A DNA stretch of 64,000 nt. Origin: Desulfosporosinus meridiei DSM 13257 (GTDB lineage Bacteria > Bacillota > Desulfitobacteriia > Desulfitobacteriales > Desulfitobacteriaceae). The stretch lies in NCBI RefSeq assembly GCF_000231385.2, contig NC_018515.1, forward strand, positions 4,608,501 through 4,672,500. Reading direction: 5' to 3'. The position numbers were made by a program, and so were the translations under genes. Positions 37,745 to 46,038 of this stretch are shown one piece after another. The notes below the pieces were generated by a model. That model did no database searches and was not told where the DNA came from. It saw nothing but the letters and a program-made list of their open reading frames with translations. Numbering within the stretch: position 1 is the stretch's first letter; each line of letters begins with the position of its first letter.

Positions 37745-39334
37745 TTATTCCGGCCACAAGGTTTTTAATTTGCCGATTTTCAAAGCGATAAATAGATTCA
37801 TTTGGTTTTCCAGAACTGATAAATCACGGCCTAAAATCTCCGTGGCCTTTTTTAGGCGGTAGCGCAGTGTGTTGGGATGGAGGAAAAGCTTTTCCCCGGC
37901 AGCATTAAGATCCGTACTGGAAGTCAAATAAACTAGTAGAGTTTCTTCTAAGGCTAAATTGTTTTCTCTATCGAATTTCAACAATGGGCCTAGAATCTCA
38001 TTGCGAAAATCCTCCAATTCCTGCCGATCCAGTCTATAGAGCAAGCGCATTACTCCCAGATCTTGAAAGGCAATAAGGGGTTCGTTCAAGTCAAACAATT
38101 GACCCAATTCCAAGGCCGAGCGTGCCTCTTGAAAACTCCGATGAATAGACCGGGCTGTAGGATATAGATTTCCCATTCCCCAAGAAAGCTGATGTTCTTT
38201 AGGATAAGCAGCCAGCAACTTTAAAACAGGCCGCAGAAGGGTTTGAGCTTGTTCAATCCATAAGTTTGCTGGAATCATGTCTGCTTGGGGGAATAGCATA
38301 ACAATTTGGCCATTACGTTCCAGGCAAATGGTTTTGGGGCGGTAGCTTCTTAAAACAGACATGATTTCTGACATAATATCCTCGAAAATCTCTTGTTGGG
38401 GTGAGTCGGGGTCAAAACCGGGGATCTCCCCTACCACAACTAGGTGGGGTTTAGAAAAATCCCATCCCCATAATTTACCTCGGGATATAATGACCTCCAG
38501 AGAATCAAAATTATTATAAAGTAAGTCAAAAAGAAAATCCCGATGGTAATGCCGTTCATTTTCCTGGACGCACTGGGCTTTGGCCAATTCAAGAAGTAAG
38601 AGAGTTGCGGTTTTATCTAAAAATAGCCGTTCGATACTGCCCAGGGAGTTTAGTGAAGTGGCCATGCCTAGGTAACCGAGTATCCCTTGCCCCCCTAATA
38701 AAGGATACCATGTGAGAGGGACGTTGAATGGCTCAGCCCATTTGCCAGAAAAAAGTTCTTCGGCGGGGTCACATAAATTTGGCAAAGACCGCTTAGGAGA
38801 TATGAAGGGTAGGGGGTTTTCAGGGAGCTCGTTTCCACCTGCCCATTCTAAGATCTCTAACTGTTTATTGAGGACAAATAGATCAAACCCTAATATTTCA
38901 CGCAGATTATGCAGAATGGCAAAACTTCTTCCATGGGCCAATTGTTTTGCCAACTCCTGAAAATATTGTTCGCTTACCGCAAGAATTCTCCCCTGTTCAC
39001 GTTCAATCCAGCTCACTGCACGTTCACAGAAAGCCTCCCAAGACATCTGTTTGTTAAAGGCACATTGTAAAACAATTCCATTGTTTGGATCTTTTGAAGG
39101 GTCACAACCCTTTTTTATAATACTAAGCTTTATGTTACCGTCTTCGGGTTGGAGGCTGACAAAATGACCAATCCATGGCAAGGTGATATGGCCGTGATCT
39201 TTAAATTCAAACTTCTGAACCGACCACTGCTCACATTCTTTCACTGCTGATTCATTGGGATCAGCAGGATATAAATCAACAAATTCTAAAAAACGGTTCA
39301 GGGTAATTGCGTAGGGCAACTGTTGTTTGCTCAT
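37745..39334 (-). CDS. PucR/CdaR-type transcriptional regulator
   Basis: 529 residues. The C-terminal helix-turn-helix of the PucR family is clear: LVYLTSSTDLNAAGEKLFLHPNTLRYRLKKATEILG. The central part (about 265-400) looks like the GGDEF-like CdaR domain (GWDFSKPHLVVVGEIPG). The N-terminal half has no domain that I recognise. It is read in the same direction as the reductase operon and ends before it, and is likely its local regulator. That is inferred from position only. Confidence 0.85.
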   Translation of the reverse strand: MSKQQLPYAITLNRFLEFVDLYPADPNESAVKECEQWSVQKFEFKDHGHITLPWIGHFVSLQPEDGNIKLSIIKKGCDPSKDPNNGIVLQCAFNKQMSWEAFCERAVSWIEREQGRILAVSEQYFQELAKQLAHGRSFAILHNLREILGFDLFVLNKQLEILEWAGGNELPENPLPFISPKRSLPNLCDPAEELFSGKWAEPFNVPLTWYPLLGGQGILGYLGMATSLNSLGSIERLFLDKTATLLLLELAKAQCVQENERHYHRDFLFDLLYNNFDSLEVIISRGKLWGWDFSKPHLVVVGEIPGFDPDSPQQEIFEDIMSEIMSVLRSYRPKTICLERNGQIVMLFPQADMIPANLWIEQAQTLLRPVLKLLAAYPKEHQLSWGMGNLYPTARSIHRSFQEARSALELGQLFDLNEPLIAFQDLGVMRLLYRLDRQELEDFRNEILGPLLKFDRENNLALEETLLVYLTSSTDLNAAGEKLFLHPNTLRYRLKKATEILGRDLSVLENQMNLFIALKIGKLKTLWPE

Positions 39335-39618
39335 ATAGTTCTTTATCCATCCTTGTCCAACTTTTTCTTTTCATTGTTTTCCAAAAAAAATCAAGAAACT
39401 ATTTAGATAGTTGATTAGAATAGTTGGCTTTTATCCGTTAAAAACAAGGTCCCTCCTGAATTTGATAATATCATTATTACCTCTCCCCTGATTTGCTGGC
39501 ATTAATACATTTATAAATTTGACGCTTAGTTAACTGTGCGCCTATCTTAACATTTCTCTTATTAGAATTATAGAAAATTTTTTAATAGTCACTTTGGGAA
39601 GAATATTAAAATTGTGTT
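39335..39618. other. AT-rich stretch without a gene
   Basis: It contains the promoter region of the PucR-type gene. I see no open frame or structured element that I can support. Confidence 0.35.
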
Positions 39619-39956
39619 CAGCTCCCTCTTACCTCACTCTTATACTCTTCATGAGCTTCCGGATCCTTCGGCTACTTAGTCAGTTCCTTCAGCAGCTCTT
39701 CGAATTCTTTGGCTCAAATTCGGAATCGATTCCGAATTTGAACTGTCCTGTTCGGCGGTGAGCTTGGCCCCATACTCTTCAAAGATGCGCATGAGTTAAT
39801 TGGCCATTCTCCATGATTGATCATGGATTTGGCCTCCGTCAGGCACCCTCCGATTTGACTGAACTGTAAAGCAGCATTCTGTTGGTCTGATTTTTAATAC
39901 TGTTAATTTTCGGCCGCGATAATCTGCGGCGTCCGCTCGCTTATTTCCTTCGTCAT
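39619..39956 (-). pseudogene. DUF3102-type phage/plasmid protein remnant
   Basis: From an ATG behind GGAG the minus strand reads MTKEISERTPQIIAAEN, the usual opening of DUF3102 proteins. In shifted frames come SIKNQTNRMLLYSS, LTEAKSMINHGEW, LMRIFEEYGAKLTAEQ and AKEFEELLKELTK. At least three frameshifts or stops separate them. One copy of the large palindrome lies inside, encoding SNSESIPNLS in frame with the surrounding fragment. Confidence 0.75.
39714..39741. repeat. Palindrome copy 1, 28 bases, perfect
   Basis: A perfect palindrome centred on ATCGAT (half-site TCAAATTCGGAATC), inside a DUF3102 remnant. Two more copies lie at 40818-40849 and 44373-44404. Confidence 0.9.
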
Positions 39957-40074
39957 GATTTTCGAGCTCCTCTGCTTATTCATAAGCTTTTCCGGAGGAA
40001 AAGCTCCCATAAGACAAGATGGATTTGAACAATCTTACTCATAGTTTATGTGTTCAAGCTCTCACTTGTGACAA

Positions 40075-40132
40075 AATACTGGTAAGAGCGTAAAGCGCCT
40101 AGGCTCTTTACGCTCTTGCCAGTATTTTTTAA
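40075..40132. terminator. Strong bidirectional terminator
   Basis: A 21-base-pair stem (40075-40095 with 40106-40126, one G-T pair), ten-base loop and a T7 tract on the plus strand. The minus side also has TTTT. It closes off the phage-like remnant block on its left. Confidence 0.9.
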
Positions 40133-40233
40133 ACACCCTAGACAGGGGTAACCCCTGCCGGACAAGGTGCATAAGATAAAAAGGAATAACCAAGGCGTGG
40201 CCAGTCAAAATCCAGAACAAGGGGGATTTATAG

Positions 40234-40442
40234 ATGGCTATCATTTCGTCAGGACTGGAAACCGAGATGATTGTCCGTTATCAGATCGGTATGACTGCCG
40301 ACGATTCCCCGGTATTCCGAAAAAAAGCCTTTCCGGGCTGAAGATGGACGTGTCCGATGAGGATTTTTACGAAATAGCAACCACATTATACGATTTGATA
40401 TCCGCAACCCGGAGTAAACGCTTTGACCTGACTGAGGAATAG
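40234..40442 (+). pseudogene. DUF1659-type small protein, frameshifted
   Basis: An ATG with GGGGG eight bases upstream starts MAIISSGLETEMIVRYQIGM, then DDSPVFRKK, the DUF1659 pattern. In the run of seven A after CGA the frame is lost and stops at TGA. The other frame continues naturally with LKMDVSDEDFYEIATTLYDL. One A too many or too few explains it. The protein would be about 69 residues. DUF1659 and DUF2922 genes are commonly neighbours in Firmicutes; the next entry is the partner. Confidence 0.75.
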
Positions 40443-40476
40443 ATCCCCATTCAATCAATCATACGAGGGTATTGGT

Positions 40477-40664
40477 ATGCAAATACGCAGCAGAAGACCC
40501 TTCGGCTGACCTTTGTTACAAACATGGGGAAGCACATTTACCCTTGCGCTGCCGGCACCACGGACAGCCCTGATCGCCACTGAAGTTGAGGCCGCTATGG
40601 AACTGATTATTTCCAAAAATATGTTTCTCACAACCGGCGGTGAATTGATCAACAAAAAGATATA
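40477..40664 (+). pseudogene. DUF2922-type small protein, frameshifted
   Basis: The plus strand reads RSRRPFG and a stop in one frame, and KTLRLTFVTNMGK in another, followed after a shift by TLALPAPRTALIATEVEAAM, ELIISKNMF and TTGGELINKK. That is a full DUF2922 protein spread over two frames. It follows the DUF1659 remnant directly, as the intact pair usually does. Function of the family is unknown. Confidence 0.75.
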
Positions 40665-40817
40665 AAAATAACAGATTCAACAACAACCGATTTGTATGAT
40701 CCGCCCCTGTATTAAAGCCTACCAGAGGGGAAAATGCCTCGCCTGCCGATGGCTGTTGATTTTGCGGCCTAGGGCCGCTGTTATAAATAAAGATTCGGCC
40801 CTGCTGCGACCATGGCA
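40665..40817. other. Remnant-block interior, no gene recognised
   Basis: GC-richer than its surroundings. A minus-strand frame runs through it and joins palindrome copy 2, but beyond the holin-like start it resembles nothing known and is probably chance. Confidence 0.3.
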
Positions 40818-40900
40818 GCTCAAATTCGGAATCGATTCCGAATTTGAGCAGAAACCAAGCGGTGATCCTCCAGAGATAATGCTTAAAAATTAGTTTCCTC
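40818..40900. repeat. Palindrome copy 2 with right-hand extension; left direct repeat
   Basis: A perfect 32-base palindrome (40818-40849) followed by about 50 bases (AGCAGAAACC, GGTGATCCTCCAGAGATAATGC) that recur at 44373-44460 with few differences. Together they form imperfect direct repeats of about 85 bases on either side of the two-component system. Confidence 0.85.
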
Positions 40901-40904
40901 TTTC

Positions 40905-41055
40905 TGTAGATAGTCAATAACCCTCTGGATTCCTGCAACTTCATAACACACACAACTGCTTCTGCAGTATTTCTAATGGTCTGTTCTAGCTCCTGAGGCA
41001 AATGCCCACTTTTATAGAGTTGCTGCGCTGAACGAACTTCAGTTTGAATACCTTA
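40905..41055 (-). pseudogene. LLH-family phage holin remnant
   Basis: The minus strand encodes EVRSAQQLYKSGHLPQELEQ then TIRNTAEAVVCVMK. The prophage holin gene at 55334-55834 has HSAQQLYNSGQLPPELRK and VIRSTAEAAVFVMK, but with about 25 residues between the two blocks. So this is a relative with an internal in-frame deletion and no N-terminal membrane segment. Confidence 0.75.
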
Positions 41056-41188
41056 AGAACCCTATCAAAGAATTATCCCCAGGGTAAAAAACGAAAAACG
41101 CCCCTCGATAGGAGTGGTGTGACAGAGGAGGCAAAGAATTGCTATCCGCATACTGCAGTGGGCCGTTTATTCTTGCTTGGTTAGAAAT

Positions 41189-41205
41189 TTACAACTCCCT
41201 TACAA
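41189..41205 (+). promoter_or_regulatory. Direct-repeat operator for an OmpR-type regulator
   Basis: TTACAA, five bases, TTACAA: half-sites 11 bases apart on one face of the helix, the spacing used by OmpR/PhoB-type proteins. It stands 44 bases before the start of the response regulator gene, so autoregulation is likely. Confidence 0.5.
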
Positions 41206-41248
41206 TATTGCCGAAGGGAACGTGTTAAACTATGGTCGAGGTGATTAA

Positions 41249-41905
41249 ATGGCACATATTCTGATTGTTGAGGATGAAAAAGCAATCAATGATCTGATTG
41301 CTATGAATCTTGAATTAGTTGGACATACCAGCCAGCAAGCTTTGGCAGGGGATGAAGCACTTGAATATATAAACAAACATACTTATTCACTGATCATTAT
41401 GGACATCATGCTGCCAGGGCTGGACGGATTTGACTTGATGAAGCATGTCCCGGAAAGAACTCCCGTAATCTTCCTTACAGCTATGGGCAATCTGGCAGAC
41501 CGGGTTAAAGGATTTAAGTTAGGAGCAGATGACTATATTGTAAAACCCTTTGAAACCATCGAGCTGCTGGCCCGTATTGAAGCCGTGCTTCGCCGTACCC
41601 ATCAGGAGTTGAATGTCTTTACCTTGGATAATACGGTGGTTAATCTGGCCAGCAGGACTGTGACAGTGGAGGGCAGGGAGATTGAGTTGGCTCTGCAAGA
41701 ATATGAATTATTGGAAATCCTCATTAAAAATAAAAACATCGCTCTGTCTCGGGAAAAGCTCCTCAAAATGGCCTGGAATTATGACTACTTAGGAGAAACG
41801 CGCACCGTAGATGTGCACATTCAAAAACTGCGCAAGAAATTAAACTGGGAAAACCGAATAAAGACGGTGTATAAATTAGGCTATCGGCTGGAGGTAGACT
41901 CGTGA
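41249..41905 (+). CDS. OmpR-family response regulator
   Basis: 218 residues. Receiver domain: acidic EDEK, phosphoacceptor Asp in IIMDIMLPGLDG, conserved Thr and Lys in FLTAMG and DDYIVKPFE. C-terminal winged helix with REKLLKMAWNYDYLGETRTVDVHI and KLRKKL. GAGGTGATTAA precedes the ATG. Its stop overlaps the kinase GTG (GTGA). The three-gene set lies between direct repeats in a block of phage-like debris. Confidence 0.93.
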   Translation: MAHILIVEDEKAINDLIAMNLELVGHTSQQALAGDEALEYINKHTYSLIIMDIMLPGLDGFDLMKHVPERTPVIFLTAMGNLADRVKGFKLGADDYIVKPFETIELLARIEAVLRRTHQELNVFTLDNTVVNLASRTVTVEGREIELALQEYELLEILIKNKNIALSREKLLKMAWNYDYLGETRTVDVHIQKLRKKLNWENRIKTVYKLGYRLEVDS

Positions 41906-43347
41906 AATTTTGGCAGAAGGCTTTTTTAGGAATTTTGGTGGTCTTCATTATCTCCATCAATATCTGTTTGTACCTAACTTCGAATTACAGCTTTTCTCTC
42001 AACCTTAAGCGCGATAGTGACCGAGCCTTGGGTGAGTATCACTTCATTATCAATGGCGTTCAGGATACGATGAACAGCATTTACTATCGGGAAGACGCTT
42101 TCCCGACAGCTGCTTCCATTGAAAGCTTCATGCGTTCCTATGCTGATTACTATCAACAGCAAAACGTCTTTTTTGAGCTCAGTCGGTCGGGAGAGGCACT
42201 ATTTAGCAATATCCCTTTTGGTGCCAAAGCCGATGTGAAGGCGGAGGACAGTGCTAAGAATACTTATACTGTAAAAGTGCTGCAGAATAACGGCATTCAC
42301 TACCTGTCCATCGCAGGAAGCATCGGCGGGCAGTATGAGGATTATACCCTCACATACTTCCGTGACCTCTCGGAGTTGTATAAAGCTCACGCTCAGCTCA
42401 CCCGTTATCTGATTACGATCAGCGCTTTGGTCGAAACAGTGCTCGCGTTGGTACTTGTGCTCATCCTAAAGAGACTCACTCGCCCAATCAGCATTATGCA
42501 AAAAGCTACCCGCAAAATAGCAGGGGGAGTATACGATGAACGGATCTCTATCCCGGGCCGGGACGAATTCCATGATTTGGCCGATAATTTCAATCAGATG
42601 ACTTCAAGTATCCAGGAGAAGATTAACGAACTTAATCAAAATGCCCGAGACAAGCAACGTCTCATCGACAATCTGGCTCATGAATTAAGAACACCTTTGA
42701 CGGCAATCCGCGGCTATGCCGAATATCTGCAAAATGCCCATACCAGTGAACCTAAGCGCCTTAAAGCCGCCGGCTATATCATCAGTGAAGTTGACAGAAT
42801 GAAGAATTTAGCCTTTAAGCTCTTGGACCTGGCCTTGGCTAGAAACAGTAAACTGGAGCTGCAGGAGATTATTCCCCTGGATCTGCTTAATCAGGTTAAA
42901 GCGGCGGCGGAAGCCAAGTTAAACGAGAATGGCCAACGCCTGATTGTCCACTCCACCTTAAATAAATTAAGAGGAGACCCTATTCTACTGCAGTCATTGC
43001 TGTTGAACCTCATCGACAACGCAGCCAAGGCCTCTACTCAGAATTCCACCATTGAACTCTCCGCTTATTTTTCCTCCGCTCCTGTTCTGGAAGTCCGAGA
43101 TGCGGGCAGCGGTATGGATGCCGAAGAGCTTTCCTTGATCTGTGAACCTTTTTACCGGGTGGACAAAGCACGTTCCCGCAGCTCCGGCGGTGTTGGCCTG
43201 GGCTTGTCCCTTTGCCGGGAGATTGCCCGTTTGCATGAAGGGGAGCTGAGAATTCACTCTTCTCTCAGCAAAGGAACTACGGCTCAAGTGGTTTTTACGA
43301 CTCCTTTACAACCTGCTGAAAACTCCCTGATGCCTGACGAGGTATGA
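41902..43347 (+). CDS. Sensor histidine kinase with HAMP domain
   Basis: 481 residues. Two membrane helices (about 8-28 and 168-190) enclose an extracytoplasmic sensor of about 140 residues. A HAMP domain follows (LTRPISIMQKATRKIAGGVY), then H-box NLAHELRTPLTAIRGYAEYL, N-box LLNLIDNAAKAS, DAGSGMD and GVGLGLSLCREIARLH. The start is GTG behind GGAGG. Partner of the OmpR-type regulator; the secreted protein behind it is a likely target or signal modulator. Confidence 0.92.
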   Translation: MKFWQKAFLGILVVFIISINICLYLTSNYSFSLNLKRDSDRALGEYHFIINGVQDTMNSIYYREDAFPTAASIESFMRSYADYYQQQNVFFELSRSGEALFSNIPFGAKADVKAEDSAKNTYTVKVLQNNGIHYLSIAGSIGGQYEDYTLTYFRDLSELYKAHAQLTRYLITISALVETVLALVLVLILKRLTRPISIMQKATRKIAGGVYDERISIPGRDEFHDLADNFNQMTSSIQEKINELNQNARDKQRLIDNLAHELRTPLTAIRGYAEYLQNAHTSEPKRLKAAGYIISEVDRMKNLAFKLLDLALARNSKLELQEIIPLDLLNQVKAAAEAKLNENGQRLIVHSTLNKLRGDPILLQSLLLNLIDNAAKASTQNSTIELSAYFSSAPVLEVRDAGSGMDAEELSLICEPFYRVDKARSRSSGGVGLGLSLCREIARLHEGELRIHSSLSKGTTAQVVFTTPLQPAENSLMPDEV

Positions 43348-43391
43348 TCTGTATGTAGCTACAAACAAATTAGAGAAAAGGAGTTTAAAAC

Positions 43392-44261
43392 ATGTTTAAG
43401 ATTATACCTCATGCTAAAAAGTTCTGGATCTACGGGGCAGCAGCCGCCATGATTATCGCCAGCAGCTCAACTATGGTCTATGCTCTCAACGACAATATAC
43501 CTGCCAACGCCTCAGCAAGTACAGCTTTATCCACTGCCGTCCAGACGAATGACCAGACTCAGCCCACTGCTCCTCAAGTTACTCTTGGCTACAATCTTGT
43601 TGATCTATCCAAGGGTTCCCCTGATCCGGAAAGAAAACAAGCTTTTAAAACTAAATTAAGCCTGAACAAGAATCTTACCCCAGAAGAAATTGAGGAAAAA
43701 TACCAGGCAGTTCTTGCCAATACCATTCCTGGCGACAAAGATATTTCCGCAGAACAAGCTGCCGCTTATGCGGCCGAAATCCTGGTAAAAGCCTATAGAG
43801 TGGATTTTACCGGCTATACGGCTGAAGCGAGTTTCGCCAGAAGTTCTGTGCCTAATTCAGACAATTGGACCGTCGTCTTCCACACCTCCAACGATGACAA
43901 GAGCGCCAAAAGGTACTTAGCTTCGGTTGACTCTGTGAGCGGGGCACTCCTTACTGCCAGCTGCTATAACTTCTCCTACGCTGACGTAATCAGTCAAAAT
44001 CCCCAGGATCCGGCTTGGGAAAAGAAGGCCCTAGCAGACATCACCCAATTATTGCCAGAAAACATCTCCATTGTTAGCAGTAAGGTCATCGCGGCAACTC
44101 CGGAAATCGGTGTTTCAGTTGTCAGCAGTTTATCCGACGGCTCAGCCTTTGCAGTCCGTTTGACAGGTGAAAACAAAGAAGCAGCTACTTATCAGTATTT
44201 CCCCGGCGGTTATGACGGAAGTTGGGATATTAGCCCAGTAACAGTTAACGGGGTCGGATAA
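43392..44261 (+). CDS. Secreted PepSY-like protein of the two-component operon
   Basis: 289 residues: signal peptide (about 10-32, WIYGAAAAMIIASSSTMVYA), a Ser/Thr/Ala-rich linker, then a region with ISAEQAAAYAAEILVKAY and WTVVFHTSNDDKSAKRYLASVDSVSGALL. Such alternation of a helix and YxxxVDxxxG strand resembles PepSY/YcdB repeats. AAAGGAG precedes the ATG and the gap to the kinase is 44 bases. PepSY-like domains are thought to inhibit or bind extracellular proteases or the sensor; a direct role is not shown. Confidence 0.65.
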   Translation: MFKIIPHAKKFWIYGAAAAMIIASSSTMVYALNDNIPANASASTALSTAVQTNDQTQPTAPQVTLGYNLVDLSKGSPDPERKQAFKTKLSLNKNLTPEEIEEKYQAVLANTIPGDKDISAEQAAAYAAEILVKAYRVDFTGYTAEASFARSSVPNSDNWTVVFHTSNDDKSAKRYLASVDSVSGALLTASCYNFSYADVISQNPQDPAWEKKALADITQLLPENISIVSSKVIAATPEIGVSVVSSLSDGSAFAVRLTGENKEAATYQYFPGGYDGSWDISPVTVNGVG

Positions 44262-44470
44262 GCCTGTTTTCTCAGCTCATCCCGCTCAGAGGTTATTTCT
44301 GTGACTTCACCCTGGTTGGCGGTCAGAGCAATTCTCCTCGGGAACTCCCCAAAGGATCATCGCCTGGATGTAGCTCAAATTGGGAATCGATTCCGAATTT
44401 AAGCAGAAACCCGGCGGTGATCCTCCAGAGATAATGCTTTAAATTATAGTTCCCTCTTTCCTCTGAATAT
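44262..44470 (-). pseudogene. Second DUF3102-type remnant
   Basis: On the minus strand, palindrome copy 3 encodes LNSESIPNLSY and runs into IQAMILWGVPEE, the block that follows the TQA motif in DUF3102 proteins. In another frame comes IALTANQGEVTEITSERDEL, like their C-terminal coiled coil. Only this middle part survives. Confidence 0.6.
44373..44460. repeat. Palindrome copy 3 with right-hand extension; right direct repeat
   Basis: The palindrome (44373-44404) has two or three base changes from the perfect form. The following 55 bases match those behind copy 2 (AGCAGAAACC, GGTGATCCTCCAGAGATAATGC). Same orientation as copy 2, about 3.55 kb apart. Confidence 0.85.
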
Positions 44471-44514
44471 CGAGGCGTGGCTCACTCACCCAAACCCAAC
44501 AAAAAACCAAATTT

Positions 44515-44598
44515 ATAGCAGACCCAAAGCCCCTGCCGTTCTCACCCGCTCGAGCTGCTTCAATACTGGCGTTTAGGGCTACAAGTTGACGCCTGCCG
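44515..44598 (-). pseudogene. Chemoreceptor tip fragment
   Basis: Minus strand [20 protein letters not shown] followed by F is the highly conserved hairpin tip of methyl-accepting chemotaxis proteins. Only about 28 codons remain, without start, stop or neighbouring receptor sequence. Confidence 0.75.
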
Positions 44599-44698
44599 GC
44601 GTATCCAAATCAAGCGAAAGAGCATAACTACGTGAGGTGATAAATCATAATATAATTAATAATGGACAGTTTAAAATTGATTTCATTCTAGAATGCAA

Positions 44699-44749
44699 AA
44701 AAGCCTTGAGCAGTACAATTTTGATGATGTACCTCAAGGCTTTCGTTTT
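44699..44749. terminator. Bidirectional hairpin terminator
   Basis: Stem AAAGCCTTGAG/CTCAAGGCTTT with inner GTAC/GTAC, followed by CGTTTTTAT on the plus strand and TTTTTTGC on the minus strand. It may stop the DUF262 operon, which ends about 240 bases to the right. Confidence 0.75.
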
Positions 44750-44985
44750 TATGTATCTCCACCACATTCGAGGGTTTAGATGGTGGAGGCGAGGCGGTAC
44801 TGCTGGTATCCCTAAACAAATACCCTCTCGTCCTTTTAAAACCCACCCTCTTATATGCATCTTAAAGTTTTGTCATGCCCGTTAGTAGTTTTATGTACTG
44901 TTGAAAACAAGCAACATTCTCTAAATGGGAGTTTAGCGAACTAAACTGCAGAGTTATATTAACTCACTTAAAAACCGTTTACCAC
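44750..44985. other. Stretch without a supported gene
   Basis: Small open frames on both strands have no ribosome-binding site and look like chance. A GGCGGTACTGCTGG stretch recalls a T-box, but the rest of the structure is missing. Confidence 0.35.
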
Positions 44986-46038
44986 TTAATTAGTCAGAAA
45001 TTTTTTAAGTAAATTTACACGTTTTATACGATTGTCTTTTCTTTTAGTTCCCTCTAAGGATAGTTGTCTATATTCGTTAATTTTTCCTAATTCTGATTCT
45101 TCTATATAACTGTCGTTATTATTAATTACTGCATCTGCAAAAATTTGCAATCTAACCTTGAATGATTCATCCTTAACATATTCGGGAATTTTTCCCAAAA
45201 AATAATCCAAAACTATTATCAAAGTATAAAGGTGTGTCACCCTTTTCATAAACTTATCAATTACCGGAGTATCTACAAAATCTTGTAATGCAGAAATTAT
45301 TTTGGTAAATCTTACATAATCTTCATCTTTTTTATCATATTTTTCATTAAACATATCGTATGCTTGATTAATTGCCTCTTGGCTTAATTCGTTTTCGATT
45401 CCAAATCTAAAATAAACTAGTATTTGACTTATAAATTCAATATCAAGCATACGTCTAGTTTTACTTGGTGTAAAAATACACTTCCAAAATTCTAAATCGG
45501 CAATTCTTTCAGCTTGTTTTATGAATTCTCCGTTAAATTCGGCATTTCTAAGTTCCTGAGGATTCAATGTTTTATCTGTTGCATTTAATCTTAAAAACAA
45601 CTCCACTATATGCTCTCTATCAATTTCTGTATTAATCACTCTTGAAGTGAAGGGGTAACTCCAAATTATTTTTTTCTCATCTACACTTAATTCATTAAAG
45701 TATTTATTTGAAAACGATGCATTAGAATCGCTTAGATATTGCGAGGATAAGGCGAACTCATTATTAATATAGTCTGAAATTGACCCTATACGTTGTTGGC
45801 CGTCGATAATGCTAGTTATCATCACGCCAGAGTTAGGATCAACAGATACATTATATAAATATATCTCAGGAATTGAATATCCTAGTAAAATGGTCTCAAC
45901 AAGCTTAACCTGATCCCTTTTTGACCAAACATAATTTCTTTGAAATGAGTTATCAATTACTAGCGTTCCATTTTTTCGTGCATCAATAAGCCATTTAGAT
46001 GTCTTGATCTCTGTTTGCATTTTTTCAATTATTCTCAA
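44986..46038 (-). CDS. DUF262 (GmrSD-N/ParB-like) protein
   Basis: 350 residues. The key DUF262 motif SIIDGQQRIGSISDYI lies near residue 78, after FQRNYVWSKRDQVKLVETILLG. A second conserved block is VELFLRLNATDKTLNPQELRNAEFN, split over about residues 143-170. DUF262 is a ParB-like nucleotide-hydrolysing domain found in GmrSD/BrxU-type restriction enzymes. The HNH-type DUF1524 nuclease domain usually fused to it is absent here. The start is a TTG that overlaps the upstream stop (TTGA) with AAGGAG eight bases before. It forms a tight pair with the nucleotidyltransferase-like gene and is AT-rich relative to its surroundings. A defence role is inference. Confidence 0.85.
   Translation of the reverse strand: MRIIEKMQTEIKTSKWLIDARKNGTLVIDNSFQRNYVWSKRDQVKLVETILLGYSIPEIYLYNVSVDPNSGVMITSIIDGQQRIGSISDYINNEFALSSQYLSDSNASFSNKYFNELSVDEKKIIWSYPFTSRVINTEIDREHIVELFLRLNATDKTLNPQELRNAEFNGEFIKQAERIADLEFWKCIFTPSKTRRMLDIEFISQILVYFRFGIENELSQEAINQAYDMFNEKYDKKDEDYVRFTKIISALQDFVDTPVIDKFMKRVTHLYTLIIVLDYFLGKIPEYVKDESFKVRLQIFADAVINNNDSYIEESELGKINEYRQLSLEGTKRKDNRIKRVNLLKKFLTN

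Noticed and set aside
40062-40244. Minus-strand open frame of 60 codons
   Set aside because: Lies across a perfect terminator hairpin and opposite the DUF1659 remnant; no ribosome-binding site.
40516-41001. 161-codon minus-strand open frame as one gene
   Set aside because: Only its first 25 codons resemble anything (holin). The rest is the reverse of the DUF2922 remnant and the palindrome repeat.
44755-44830. T-box-like GGCGGTACTGCTGG next to a possible CGTCC arm
   Set aside because: No specifier stem, no proper terminator/antiterminator pair and no amino acid-related gene downstream.
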